Positions 35,408 through 45,781 of a DNA stretch of 64,000 bases are shown here, piece after piece. The DNA comes from Lyophyllum atratum. Lineage: Eukaryota > Basidiomycota > Agaricomycetes > Agaricales > Lyophyllaceae. The notes beneath the pieces were generated by a model. It was not told the DNA's origin. It saw nothing but the letters and a program-made list of their open reading frames with translations, and did no database searches. Numbering within the stretch: the first letter of the stretch is position 1; every line of letters begins with the position of its first letter. The translations under genes and the position numbers were made by a program. Where the stretch lies: NCBI GenBank assembly GCA_014905825.1, contig JACGCN010000002.1:1860001-1924000 (forward strand). Direction: 5' to 3'.

Positions 35408-36444
35408 ATGCACCGGAGCACGAGCTATAGGAAACCTGTGCCAGTTTACGTTCCTTCACCTCCTCCATCCCCTGCTATGTCCGCACCTATGCAGTTGGCA
35501 TTCACACTCGAGAATAGCGAGCCTATGCCACACGTTAGCATCTCTCAAAAGAGGATATTCATTCACTAACGCTAATTTCACAGTCTTCACCTGACTGGCG
35601 CACCGTCTTGGAGCAGGCTTCAAAGAAACGGCGAGTGACCGGCGACTCGACGTCTATCAGTGATAGGTCGCTCGAAAAACTTGGGCAAGACCCTATTCCA
35701 GAGAGAAAAGTTCCCTCCCTCTTGGTTAGTCTAAGCTATCCACCTACATACGGCGACTGAACAGAGTCTTGCACATAGGTTGAATCACCGGATGGCCAGA
35801 AAATACCAATTGAAGAATCAAATTATACCCCATTATACGCTCCTAGTACCTTGCCCCCCAGTCCAGAGCGACACGCAAAACGCAAGCTGCATCAGGTACG
35901 TGTCTATCTTGTATCCGTTTGTCGTGTTCTGATTCGAACTTTCCCTAGTACTACCGTCCACCTACACCCCCACTCGCTGCACACACACGAAAGCGACGGA
36001 CAGTAGACAGCACGCCAAATTTCTTCCATTCTTGCGAACTGGTACGTTGTCTGATCGACACTTTCCTTGCCCATAGTTTCATTATAGTATCGACAGCCCT
36101 GTCCCATGTCCGATGACGCTCGCCAGGGTGTATGCCCAGAACCTCGTCGGATGCCTTCTATGACAGCCCCATCTTTTTCTACCACTGTGACTCAGAGTCC
36201 CTCGTTCAAAACGGAAAAGACGTATCTATCCTTTGGACCTTCGGAGCTCTCTACTCTTTGGTCCGGAAATATGGACATGGGACTCCATGACCTCCCCAAA
36301 CCCGTCGGACTTAGTCGGACGCCTGCTCGTATGGGTGATGCGAAAACGAACTCCCCAAGATCTCCCTGGAGGGGAAGAATTGGAACATGGGGTGCTTCTT
36401 TGGGAATGTCGCTCAGGCGATTCACGACGATGTTCATCTGTTAA
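35408..36444 (+). CDS. Hypothetical disordered Pro/Ser-rich protein
   Basis: Not recognised. The model starts at MHRSTSYRKPVPVYVPSPPPSP and joins five exons through four short GT-AG introns, all in phase. Exon pieces include SSPDWRTVLEQASKKRRVTGDST, VESPDGQKIPIEESNYTPLYAPSTLPPSPERHAKRKLHQ, YYRPPTPPLAAHTRKRRTVD and GPSELSTLWSGNMDMGLHDLPKP. Basic clusters (KKRR, RKRR) could serve nuclear import, and SP/TP sites are frequent, as in phosphorylated regulatory proteins. It has no visible folded domain. It is head-to-head with Argonaute, but shared promoter alone does not show a silencing role. The stop at 36442-36444 could be replaced by another exon. Confidence 0.55.
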
Positions 36445-36823
36445 TGGCGAAGCAAACATCTTCAAAGGACCGGATCTCTAGCATCGTACGACTATCTATT
36501 AAAATAATATCGAAGCTCGAGCGTTTGGTACAAGCCGCGGTTCGGCGCATAGCCGGGAACTCTGAGAGTGAGAGCTAGTGGGAGAAAGGCCAGGAACATG
36601 ATTAGATAGGCGAGCATGTGGCAGTAAACAATGAACATGCAAACAAGTCTGGCTCCATCATACGTAGTGAAGCTCTATCTATACAATGAGCCTCTAGAGC
36701 AGGCTCTCCGATCGCAGTTTTACCGCTTTTCCGCTTTTCCGCTCTTAGTTCGCCAAGAGCCATCACGCCGGACAAGCTTGCTTAGCGACACTGCTCGCGT
36801 GCGTGTGATCGTCATCAACGCGA
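36445..36823. other. Intergenic region upstream of the Ca-dependent carrier
   Basis: Both flanking genes are rightward. No coding sequence, RNA gene or repeat was recognised. Confidence 0.4.
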
Positions 36824-39227
36824 ATGGAGAGGAACACTCATACCCTGACCCGCCGCGAACTCTTCGACGATAGTCTCGCAGGTGCCGTCGAGCGCCCTCA
36901 GATACCTCGGTTACGTTCAGATCCATCCACTCCCGACTCGACGCCGCCGCACACGCTTCAAGAGTTCCGCGAGTCCGAGGGCAGAGAAAACAGGAAACGG
37001 CGGCTACGCGAATTGTGGAAACGTCTGCCACAGCGTGCGCCCCGCGACGAGGGGAAAAAAGACAGAGAACACGACAGCGATGTGGTGGCTCACGACGGGC
37101 TGACGCATGCAAAGGCCGAGATGCTGCGAGCGATGTATGACGAAGAGCTGCTAGGGCACTGTGGGGCGCAAGCATCTGGCTCGGTTTCACGGGACATATC
37201 TTGGCGGCAGTTCAAAGAGTATGCGGAGGCAAAGGAAGTCGGTGAGTTCTTTTTTTATAACCGTTCTTGTCTCACTTTCTGGGTTTGTGCTCAATTCTTA
37301 TCTCACAAAGAATTATGGGCTATCTTTTGCGACGAGCTTGACTTGGATGGCAACGGACATTTGGATGCACAAGAATTAACAGTATCGCTCAGCAAAGCTG
37401 GTGAGTACGCTTTATACGATGAGGTGGTTTAGGCAGTGCTAACGACACCGAAGGTATTAAACTGTCCCAAAAGACGTTGTCGGAATTCATGACAACCCTC
37501 GCCTCAACCCCACATTCTCATGCGATCTCTTTTGCCGAGTTTCGAGACTTTTTATTGCTTTTACCGCGGAAGGTGTCCCCAGCCGAAATCTATCAATACT
37601 ATGAAGTAACCAAATTCATGGGCGATGATGGCAGGGGACCGGCTCGGGTCACGATGGAGGGTTTGTTGAGATTCTTATGCGTTTCTTTTTCTTTTCATGA
37701 CCACTGATGCTCTTGTGCAGGGGACGTCTTTCTGAGTGCCGAAGATAAGCCACCGGAAACGATGAGGGCGTCGAATGTGGGTGCCTCAGGTTCGAACCTC
37801 TCACCAGCTTTCCTACACGACGAAGAGCATGAGGAACAGGATGAGCCATATTACGAAGACGAGGAGCCGCATAACTGGCTTCACGGACACTCGGCCCTCA
37901 AGTTTCTTTTCGCGGGAGGTGTAGCTGGTGCTGGTAAGTCTTCACCGATCTTCATAGACGGGATCTTTTTTATCTTTCTTCCACAGTGTCAAGGACATGC
38001 ACAGCGCCCTTCGATCGTTTGAAAATATTCCTTATCACGCGGCCGCCAGACCTCGGTGGCGCACCAGTCTCGTCCAAACCCAGCCTTAGTGGTGTGCGGA
38101 CGATCGGGAGCGCCGTGGCGCGCATCTATGCGGAGGGGGGCGTATTGGCGTTCTGGACTGGCAATGGACTGTCTGTAGCAAAAATATTTCCCGAATCGGC
38201 GATCAAATTCTTTGCATATGAGTCTTCAGTCAGCCCTTCCTTTCGTATCTTCAGAGAATTGGATATACCTAACGCTGTATACGTTGTAGAAACGAGCCTT
38301 TGCGGAATATTGGGACAAGGTAGATGACCCTAGAGAGATAAGTGGTGTCAGCAGGTTTCTTTCTGGAGGAATCGGAGGACTCAGCAGTCAACTCAGTGCG
38401 TATAACGAGAATCTCCGCCTTGTACACTGTTGAACTCTCCACAAACAGGTATCTATCCAATAGAGACGCTCAAGGTATATCGATCGATCGTGCACCACTG
38501 CCATCCACTAAATGAACTCTTGACAGACGCAAATGATGAGTAATACCAGTCAACAGAAACGGACATTAATTCAAGCGCCCGCCATGTATGGGGCCTCGGT
38601 GGCGCGCGTGCATATTACCGTGGTTTGACGGTACGTTGTCAGTACCACACCTAGCCATCGTTTCTCACTTGAGGTTCACAGATTGGTCCTTATCGGCGTA
38701 TTTCCGTGCGTGCAGCTGCGTCATCTTATGCGCTAATGATGATCTCTAACCAGGGACTCGCCACAGATACTCTGCTATAGACATGAGCACATTTGAAGCT
38801 CTGAAACTGGCTTATCTGCGGTCTACCGGTAAAGAGGAGCCTGGCGTCATGGCTTTGCTCGCATTTGGGAGCATATCGGGGAGCGTGGGCGCGACGAGCG
38901 TGTACCCGCTAAACCTTGTTCGGACGCGTTTGCAAGCATCAGGCTCTTCTGGTCATCCCCAACGGTACACTGGAGTATTGGATGTCGCGATCAAGACATG
39001 GGAGCGCGATGGTTGGCGAGGTTTCTATCGCGGGCTATTCCCCACGTTAGCCAAGGTGTGTTATCGGTGGTGGTTCCGTAGTAATTACAAACTGACGCCC
39101 ATGATAGGTAGTTCCTTCGGTTTCCATTTCATATGTCGTTTATGAGCATACCAAACGAAGGTATGTCATTACTTGTGGCAGGGTTGTCCTGATGGCTGAT
39201 ATCCCATTCCTAAGACTTGGTGTATAG
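36824..39227 (+). CDS. Calcium-binding mitochondrial carrier (ATP-Mg/Pi type; frame broken twice here)
   Basis: Inner-membrane solute carrier of the SCaMC/Sal1 type, exchanging adenine nucleotides for phosphate under cytosolic calcium control. The N-terminal half is regulatory, with one canonical EF-hand loop (DLDGNGHLDAQE) and degenerate ones. The C-terminal half has three mitochondrial-carrier repeats: GVAGAVSRTCTAPFDRLKIFL, GGIGGLSSQLSIYPIETLKTQM and GSVGATSVYPLNLVRTRLQA, each with the PxD/ExxK/R motif, and VVPSVSISYVVYEHTKRRLGV at the end. Two single-base lesions flank the second repeat: one base is missing near 38574 (IQA/ARHVWGLGG) and one is extra near 38688 (TIG/LIGVFP). All other splice sites are in phase. 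Confidence 0.88.
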
Positions 39228-39797
39228 TATAACAAATAATTTACTCATTAAATCTCCTCGTCCACATAGATATCACATAGTACATGTCACTCGCTACTCT
39301 CCTGACGGATTCTTGTCTACACTGCTTTGCTTGCATTCACACCAGCTTCGATACGAAAACCAAGTTCACTATATTAGAGTACCTATAAACACAATCTATA
39401 TCGAAGATCGCCACGGAGTTCAACATGATATCGCGTACACTACGAATGCGGGACCAGGGGTTAAAAAGCACAAGTGAAACTGGCGAGCGGTCTAGTACAA
39501 CACTCGTGACTGAAATGGGGCAGGGAAGGGGTTGAAAAGAACGGTGGACGGTCAGATCATTAGATCGTCTTGGTGACAGAAATAGAAGCATTGTGTAGAT
39601 TGTAATTGAATGTGTATTATGTATGCAGGGCGTGAACACGTCGTGAAATGTGGGATATATTGGATTGGGTGGGGCGGGAAAGGGTGGATCAATAGCGAGA
39701 CCGTGAAGAGTCGTAACAGAAACCATTGCTGGATAAATAAGTTGATGCGGGGATCCGGATAGAGGCGAAGTAGAGAGCAGAATAATGGGGCACGAGA
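39228..39797. other. Convergent 3' flank between the carrier and the VTT protein gene
   Basis: 570 bp between facing stop codons. A long minus-strand open frame (39337-39801) has no recognisable features and is probably chance. Nothing else was recognised. Confidence 0.4.
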
Positions 39798-41381
39798 TCA
39801 TGAAGGGAGCTCATCAAGACCTCGCTTCTCATGTACCAAAACAGCGAGTTCCTTGAGACTTTGTTGGCGTTCAAGTGCTCGCGTCTGCGACTTTGATCGG
39901 AGTCTGGTTCGCCACTGCTGGACCCAGGCCCATGTTATTTTTTCCGCAGGTGGCTCTGCCGCGGTGTGCCTTCGTGAGGATGAGGCAGAAGGGGAGATGA
40001 GGGTGCGCAGACGATCGCGGCCGAGGATAGGGGCGAGAGAGAGGAAGGACAAGAAGACGAGCTTGAGAATAATATCCGGGGATGTCAGCAGCGATGAAAT
40101 AGTTTGGGGCGTCGGCGATGGAGTTGATGCAACAGTCTGGAGTATGTCACCGATCTGACGTGATGTCCCGAAAAGTCAGTTGATGTTCCGGATTTGGAAA
40201 GTGAAACAATAACTACCTGACACGTTACGGTGGTCCACGGAAGGGAGCCTATGAACGCCCCGAGCATGCAGTCCGAGATGGCGACCCCGCAGACACCGCA
40301 CGCAATGTTGATTCCAGACCAGGGAACGACCCCTATGAGCCTCAGCACTGACAGTCGTACCCATGCCGAAGACCGCGTCTTGGCCGAGTTGCCGAACTCA
40401 TCGGGACCCGCTTCCGAGTCGCCCTCTAATGCATTACGCGTCATGTCCAGCGCACGAGGGAAAAAATGTGTCAGGAACGGCGCAAGGGGCTTCGAAAGCA
40501 TCGTCGCACATGCAGACCCCACCATGGTCAGCGTCGTCAGTAGAATAGTGGCGTAGGCCGGGGAGAACAAGGCTCCTGCTAAGACATTCTGAACACAACA
40601 TTATCTCAGTACTCCTCCATGACGAAGATGCGATCATGGACTCACCCAAATTACGCTGCCTGGAATAGACTACGCGTGTTTCCATACAGCGGTAATAGCC
40701 ATAACTCCTACTACATGAGCGACGGGGCCGGGGCCGCTCTGGGTATATCCGTGGAGCTCTCTGCCCAACTGAGCAACATCCGCTATTGTCCGCGGCCACG
40801 CGAGAGAGATGGGAAGCGTATACAGGCAGAATAGAACGAGGGCGGTGGTCAATGGGAATAGCAATATAACGAAAATAATGGAAGCATGTGCCTGCAAACG
40901 CGTGTTGTCAGCATAGTTTACAGGACAGACGGAAGCGACTGACTGCTAGGAAACCGTGCCGCCAGCCTTGAGAATCCGGGAGTGAGGGGGTCGGGGGATG
41001 AACATCGTCCCCAAAAGATGTTTTCTGAGCAGTGGCTGACAGAGGCAGCACAAACTCTTCAGCGCTTGATCGAGGCGAAGAAGGCGTTGACCATGAGAGA
41101 TGCTGCTTGGGCTGAACATGCAACCACTCCAGTAACCGTGTTGCGACGAGGACGAGCATCGAGGGCGGCGGAGCGGCGGTTGTGACAGGATCAATGGCCA
41201 ACGATGGAGGCTGCTCTGAAGGAGGAGACGATGGAGGGTGTGTGTCTGCAGGGTTGGATTGGAGACAGGAGGAGGAGCGTCGGCGACCGAGGGCGGTGAG
41301 GGTACACCCCGACCTAAGACTGGTTGATGAAGAACGGTGACGGGTGGGAGGAGGAGGAGAGAGGCTCTGACATACGGACAT
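39798..41381 (-). CDS. VTT/SNARE-associated Golgi domain membrane protein (in-frame TAG)
   Basis: Multi-pass protein of the DedA/Tvp38/TMEM41 superfamily, which in eukaryotes includes lipid scramblases and Golgi vesicle proteins. A Ser/Pro/Arg-rich cytosolic leader (MSVCQSLSPPPPTRHRSSS) precedes a hydrophobic helix (IIFVILLFPLTTALVLFCLYTL). The VTT core reads WSIPGSVIWNVLAGALFSPAYATILL, RLIGVVPWSGINIACGVCGVAISDCMLGAFIGSLPW, then a helix DIILKLVFLSFLSLAPIL and a basic tail ending KRGLDELPS. In the core the expected KHAW is read as KHA-stop: the codon at 40670-40672 (minus strand) is TAG where TGG fits. The flanking frame and introns are otherwise intact. Confidence 0.8.
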
Positions 41382-41731
41382 GATGTGGAACCGGGGCAAG
41401 AGGGATTTCACTGATACTCGTTGTGTCAGCGCGCCGTGTCAGCCTCGGTCAGCCCATTTTTTGAGACTCGATCAGTTTTCCTTTTTTGGCCGCAACTTCC
41501 ATCTGATCAGCCATCAGAATCTTCACGGCTCAACGCTCTCAGGCTCAGGCTTCTCAGCATTTCTTTTGACATTCTCGCAGTCTTTCATAGACGTTATGAT
41601 GATGATATCGATCTGTCAACTGCGCACGGCAACAGCAGCAGAATATTCGCATGCGAGTGCATTGACATGATGTGCATAGGTGTATGAAGCATAGGAATAG
41701 CCGCAGTAGCGTATACGTTTTCGTCCCCCGC
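41382..41731. other. Intergenic region between RPL36 and the VTT gene
   Basis: It holds the RPL36 3' flank and the promoter of the VTT gene, both read leftward. No coding sequence or RNA gene was recognised. Confidence 0.4.
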
Positions 41732-42244
41732 TCAGTGCGCAGCCCTCCTGCTCTCCTGGATGACCGTCGACAGCTCCTCCAGCTTGCGCTTAGATCGCAG
41801 AAGTGTTCCCAGCTAAACAGATAACAGAATATCATCAGCATCTCATGTTACGCCATTAATACCGCCGCCCCTAAGAAACTCACCCTCTTCTTGGTCAGCT
41901 TCCTGGCTTTCTTGTCCTAATAGCAGAGATAAAGTTGGCCGTTTGCATAAGATAATCGGTTAGAGTAGAACGCACCTTGGAGTTCCTCAACAGCTCCATA
42001 ACTCGCCTCTCATAGGCGGAGAATCCGGCAACCTCTCTGATCACAGAACGCACAAATTTGGTCTTTGTGGACTGGACACCCTTACGCTGGCTGGGGCGAG
42101 TGACTTTTGGGATGGGTGTTGTTGGGTGGCCATGGTTGAGGCCGTAACGGAGGTCTAAAGTTACAATCAGAAGAGAAACACAATGAATGTTGTCAGCAAG
42201 CAGTAGTTCCTGCCTCTGCAAGAGTACTCACTAGAGCGGACCAT
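41732..42244 (-). CDS. RPL36: 60S ribosomal protein eL36
   Basis: Component of the large ribosomal subunit near the exit tunnel. Four exons give [99 protein letters not shown], with the family motif [28 protein letters not shown] intact at about 100 residues. The first intron falls after only 13 coding bases. A CACGTG box lies at 42314-42319, 70 bp upstream of the start. Confidence 0.95.
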
Positions 42245-42313
42245 TTTCTTGATGAGTCTTGAGGCGGTCGTGGATGGCAGCGAGGAGTCTACCGTGGATA
42301 ATTGAGAGAGAGT

Positions 42314-42319
42314 CACGTG
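42314..42319. promoter_or_regulatory. CACGTG box upstream of RPL36
   Basis: An E-box palindrome in AGTCACGTGG context, 70 bp before the eL36 start codon, in the same relative position as in the TCTP/UTP15 promoter. Function is inferred. Confidence 0.35.
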
Positions 42320-42535
42320 GATGAGATTGGGTGGCTGGGTCCTGTACAGTTGAATGTGAAATGGTTTTCTCACGAGTGTTATCACAATCTTATCTGATTT
42401 TTAACATCTAGAAAGGCAAAGATATGCGACTTGGCGACGGCCCCAATATGTATACTGTATAGAATCTAATAAGCAGAAGATGCCACCCAAGTCTTCAATA
42501 ACCATTTAAAAGAAGGCTCCGAAACAGTGTCACAC

Positions 42536-44173
42536 TCAAACTTGGGCAGTTGCAGCCCAAATCTCAGTCCTAGGAGTCCACTGTTTCACGACCTTCACCT
42601 TTCCTGCTGCAACTGAAGGCGATGTGGTATATAGTGACGGAGCCCATGAGGCCACCTCCTGCGGTGTGCGTGGCGCGACGCTGGATGTCGGGGAAATTCG
42701 TGCGGAGTGGATAGGTGTTGGAGGTCGTAACTGATGTCCGTCTGTGGGCCTCTGACCAGACTGCTGCTGGCCCTGCATAATATCACCGGCACGACTATCT
42801 TCGTCCTCTTCGTCCTCCTCATCCTCCTCATCCTCCTCTTCCCCTTCCACCGTATCCTACACGAATGACCATGTAAGACGATACTCCCAAGGTGCCTTGG
42901 GAATACAGGTAACCTCAACGCACCGGATCAAAGTCCTCCATCTGCCTATCTCCGTCGTCGTCGCCGTCATCGTCATCATACTCATCATCCTCATCAATCC
43001 ACCGTCCGCGCCAGTCAACGAGATCCAGCTCACCGGGACTCTCTGGCCGCAGGCGCAACCAATGCATCCGTGGACCGCTCTTGGCGCGCTCGCTCACTTT
43101 GAATCCGTAGATTCGGGGCACATAGACATAGCCTGCGGCGCGCTTCTGCCCTCCATGCGGGTTTGGATTGGTGAAAGGGGACGACCGAGAGCTACTTCCG
43201 GAGGAAGCACTCTTAGGAGATAGAGAAGAGCCACCAGAAGATGGAACCTTCCAGAAAGGAGCTGGAGCGAGTTCTCGATAGCTTTGGAAGAAGAGATGCG
43301 CAAAGGTAGTTCCAAAGAATGCCCCTAAAACGTGGGTGGTCAGTACGATGACCTAAAGAGGGACTTAAGTCAGGGCTCACCATCTACGCCTTGAAACTTG
43401 CTGCTGGGAGGTACATATACATCGTTACAGTTCGGGCAGAAGAGTTTCACGGTGTCAAGGCCTGGCATGTCGGAGCGCCCACACGGTACAACATTGCAGC
43501 CCACGCAGTAAACGCGTGGGCAGGAGCCGAAGACACCATTCTCGTACTTTTCAACCTGAAGAAACACGTTGTTGTCTCAATTTCCATTTCGGGCACGTAA
43601 CGTGAATGAGGTGAGGCGTACCATTGCCTGCAGCCCCGCACGAGTGAGAATGTATCGCTGGTGCACAAGACCGTACAGCATCTCTGCAGAGGACTCTATT
43701 ATCGAAACATCGGGAATTTTCGAGGTATCTTCGTCTGGACAAGACTGGGTAAGTTGCTATGATTGGTCTTTCGAGTGTTGCCGGGTCCGTACCTGGTTCA
43801 ACGTCTAGGACCATCTCCATGGCTTCCTTCCAAAAAGGTACCATGGTGTTTAGGCCGGTCAGGTTGAAGTCGTCCTCGATAAAGTCTTCTGTGACCTCAC
43901 AGAAGTACTCGTGACCAGGGAGGGAGCAAAACCAACTGATCCATGTTAGAGTTGATGTGGGGGTCGACGAAGCTACAGATCAGGCTCACGCGTCAGTTTT
44001 GAGTCGCAGGGCGCGAACGCATATATCTGAAGTATGCGCGTTTGAGACGGGTACGTACTGTAGCCGTCGTCCTGCTCCTCAACTTCCTCCATAATTTCAT
44101 CACCCTCTCCTGTCCCGCTAATCGTCTCCTCCTCTACTTCCTGTTGCGCCTCTGCATTCGGTCGCGACGACAT
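42536..44173 (-). CDS. CKB1: Casein kinase 2 regulatory (beta) subunit
   Basis: Regulatory dimer of the CK2 holoenzyme. An acidic leader (MSSRPNAEAQQEVEEETISG...EEQDDGY) precedes STPTSTLTWISWFCSLPGHEYFCEVTEDFIEDDFNLTGL, the diagnostic N-terminal motif. The zinc finger is CPRVYCVGCNVVPCGRSD...VKLFCPNCNDVYVPPSS, then GAFFGTTFAHLFFQSY and YVPRIYGFKVSERA. The protein extends well past the animal length: a long acidic block encoded by GAGGAT/GAGGAC repeats (near 42782-42850), then a Pro/Ser/Thr-rich tail ending TEIWAATAQV. Fungal CKB1-type subunits often carry acidic insertions, but this extension is long. Five introns are in phase. Confidence 0.93.
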
Positions 44174-44453
44174 TGAAATGCGATAGCGACAAGTCGAACG
44201 TCGAGCGTTGTCGATGTCGATGTCGATGAAAGTGTTGTTTGTAACTCCGATCGATACCAATCTGGGAATCTCATGCCAAGTTGTTGTCTGACTGTTCGAA
44301 TTTTATCATTACCCCACGGCGATCGCAGGATATTGTAAACGACAAGCAGTCATATGAAGCTAGAAATTAGACTGGCACGCGCGTGTCGCGAGTGCACCGC
44401 GAGCACTCATCTATAAATTTATCGCATTGTCACCGCATTGTCACTTATGGTTA

Positions 44454-45676
44454 TTAGACAAATCTACATGTCATTTGCTCCTTAGCATGTCCTGTCCAAA
44501 GGGAAGTGCCAAGGATTACAAGTAACAGGAGTTGACCTACACACCAACTGAGAAGAGCATACCTGGACCCTCTTTTCATACCTAAACCATGGACCTCGAC
44601 TGCGAACGTGCTGACCGTTGTCAGGCAGCCGCAATAACCATCAGACAAGCCTTGAAGTAAGCTGCAGGCATTACTAGAAACCGGATGTGTCTTGCTCTGT
44701 AAGACATTGAATCCTCCTAGAAGCGCGGTCCCGATGGAGTTGGCCACAAAGGTACCAAGCGGTATCGCCTTCAGAAGGGTGTTGAGTTGGACAGCCAGGA
44801 TGTACCTTGTCAAGGCCCCTGGGAACGCGAATAAGAGAGCTGCAGTTGCTTGGTGGCGGAAATTGACAGCCATCAGAAAGTATGCCGGGAATACGGTAGC
44901 ATAGGTGAGGATCGACAGCACTGTGATGCCAGATTGAACCATCTTATTCGGTGGTGATATAGTGGGAGAGTAAGGGAGGATGGCAGCAGCCAGTTGAAGG
45001 CCGAACGACACTGAGGCAATGGATATCGAGAGAGTAAAGACGGACTTTCCAACGCCATCTATGAACTAGGTTTGGACTCTTTACATAACCTTGACTAACA
45101 TACAGGCCACACTCACATTCCGAAAGCCGCCATGGGGGAACCGACCGGCATTAATCCACGAGTGGAATACGTCCAGTTGCCAGCCAGAAAATGTGGTCAG
45201 TGAACCGCAAAATCCTGGTGAGATGTAAGAATAGGGAATCTAGCATCTCTAATGATGATGAAGCTCGCCTGTTGTTATCGCAGTGTACAAGGGCGGGTAA
45301 CTGGTATAGACGGATTAGATGACTGCGGTAACCCGATTTCCGAGGAAAGTGCTCACAAACGGCCGAACGGTTCCTTCAGCCCCAAAGCAAAGCCCATGAC
45401 CAGACAGCCAACACCTTGGACATACGCCAAAGGAAAAATACTGTTGCCTTCATAATTTGCAAGTGCGTTGAGCCCTAGCCTCGCAAGTGCGCCAAAGATG
45501 GATGCAGGTATCAAGAGTGCGAGGACATGAATAGACAGTGGATGCGGAAGTTTATGTTGCCGTTCTGATCTATCGCTCGGTGGTCTTTCGATGGTTTCCA
45601 ATGACCGGATTTCCTCCTGGGTGGGCTCTTCATCTTGAGGGTTTATGAGACCCTCAGGCTTGCCATTAGGGTTCAT
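44454..45676 (-). CDS. FEX1: Fluoride exporter FEX (double CrcB channel)
   Basis: Plasma-membrane fluoride channel that protects fungi from environmental fluoride. Two CrcB/Fluc repeats lie in one chain. The first half has ALLIPASIFGALARLGLNALA, PLAYVQGVGCLVMGFALG and the filter segment GFCGSLTTFSGWQLD. The second half has ALLFAFPGALTRYILAVQLN, IPLGTFVANSIGTALLGGFNVL and GYCGCLTTVSTFAVEV. A polar N-terminus (NPQDEEPTQEEIRSLETIERPPSDR) is cytosolic. Four introns; the one at 45215-45268 uses a GC donor so that TAITTG joins FCGSLTTF. It is head-to-head with TSC10 over 105 bp. Confidence 0.93.
45215..45268 (-). other. GC-AG intron in FEX1
   Basis: The 54 nt intron begins GCGAGC and ends ACCAG. 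Removing it restores TTGFCGSLTTF, the invariant fluoride-channel motif. Reading through meets a TAG. The donor matches the GCGAG of the VPS24 GC-AG intron. Confidence 0.65.
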
Positions 45677-45781
45677 GGAAGTTTGTTTACGAGTTGTTCG
45701 TATGCACGGTCACGGACTCCTCACGGTCACCTACGGTCACTGCGTTGTCTATTTTTAGGTCGCTGCTTAACTTGAACAACT
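45677..45781. promoter_or_regulatory. 105 bp divergent FEX1/TSC10 promoter with three ACGGTCAC repeats
   Basis: ACGGTCAC occurs at 45706-45713, 45723-45730 and 45733-45740, all in the same orientation, inside the very short space between two start codons. Regulatory meaning is inferred. Confidence 0.4.

Noticed and set aside
39337..39801. 154-codon minus-strand open frame in the carrier/VTT spacer
   Set aside because: No recognisable domain or conserved-looking motif. It overlaps the VTT stop codon and lies in 3' flanking sequence.
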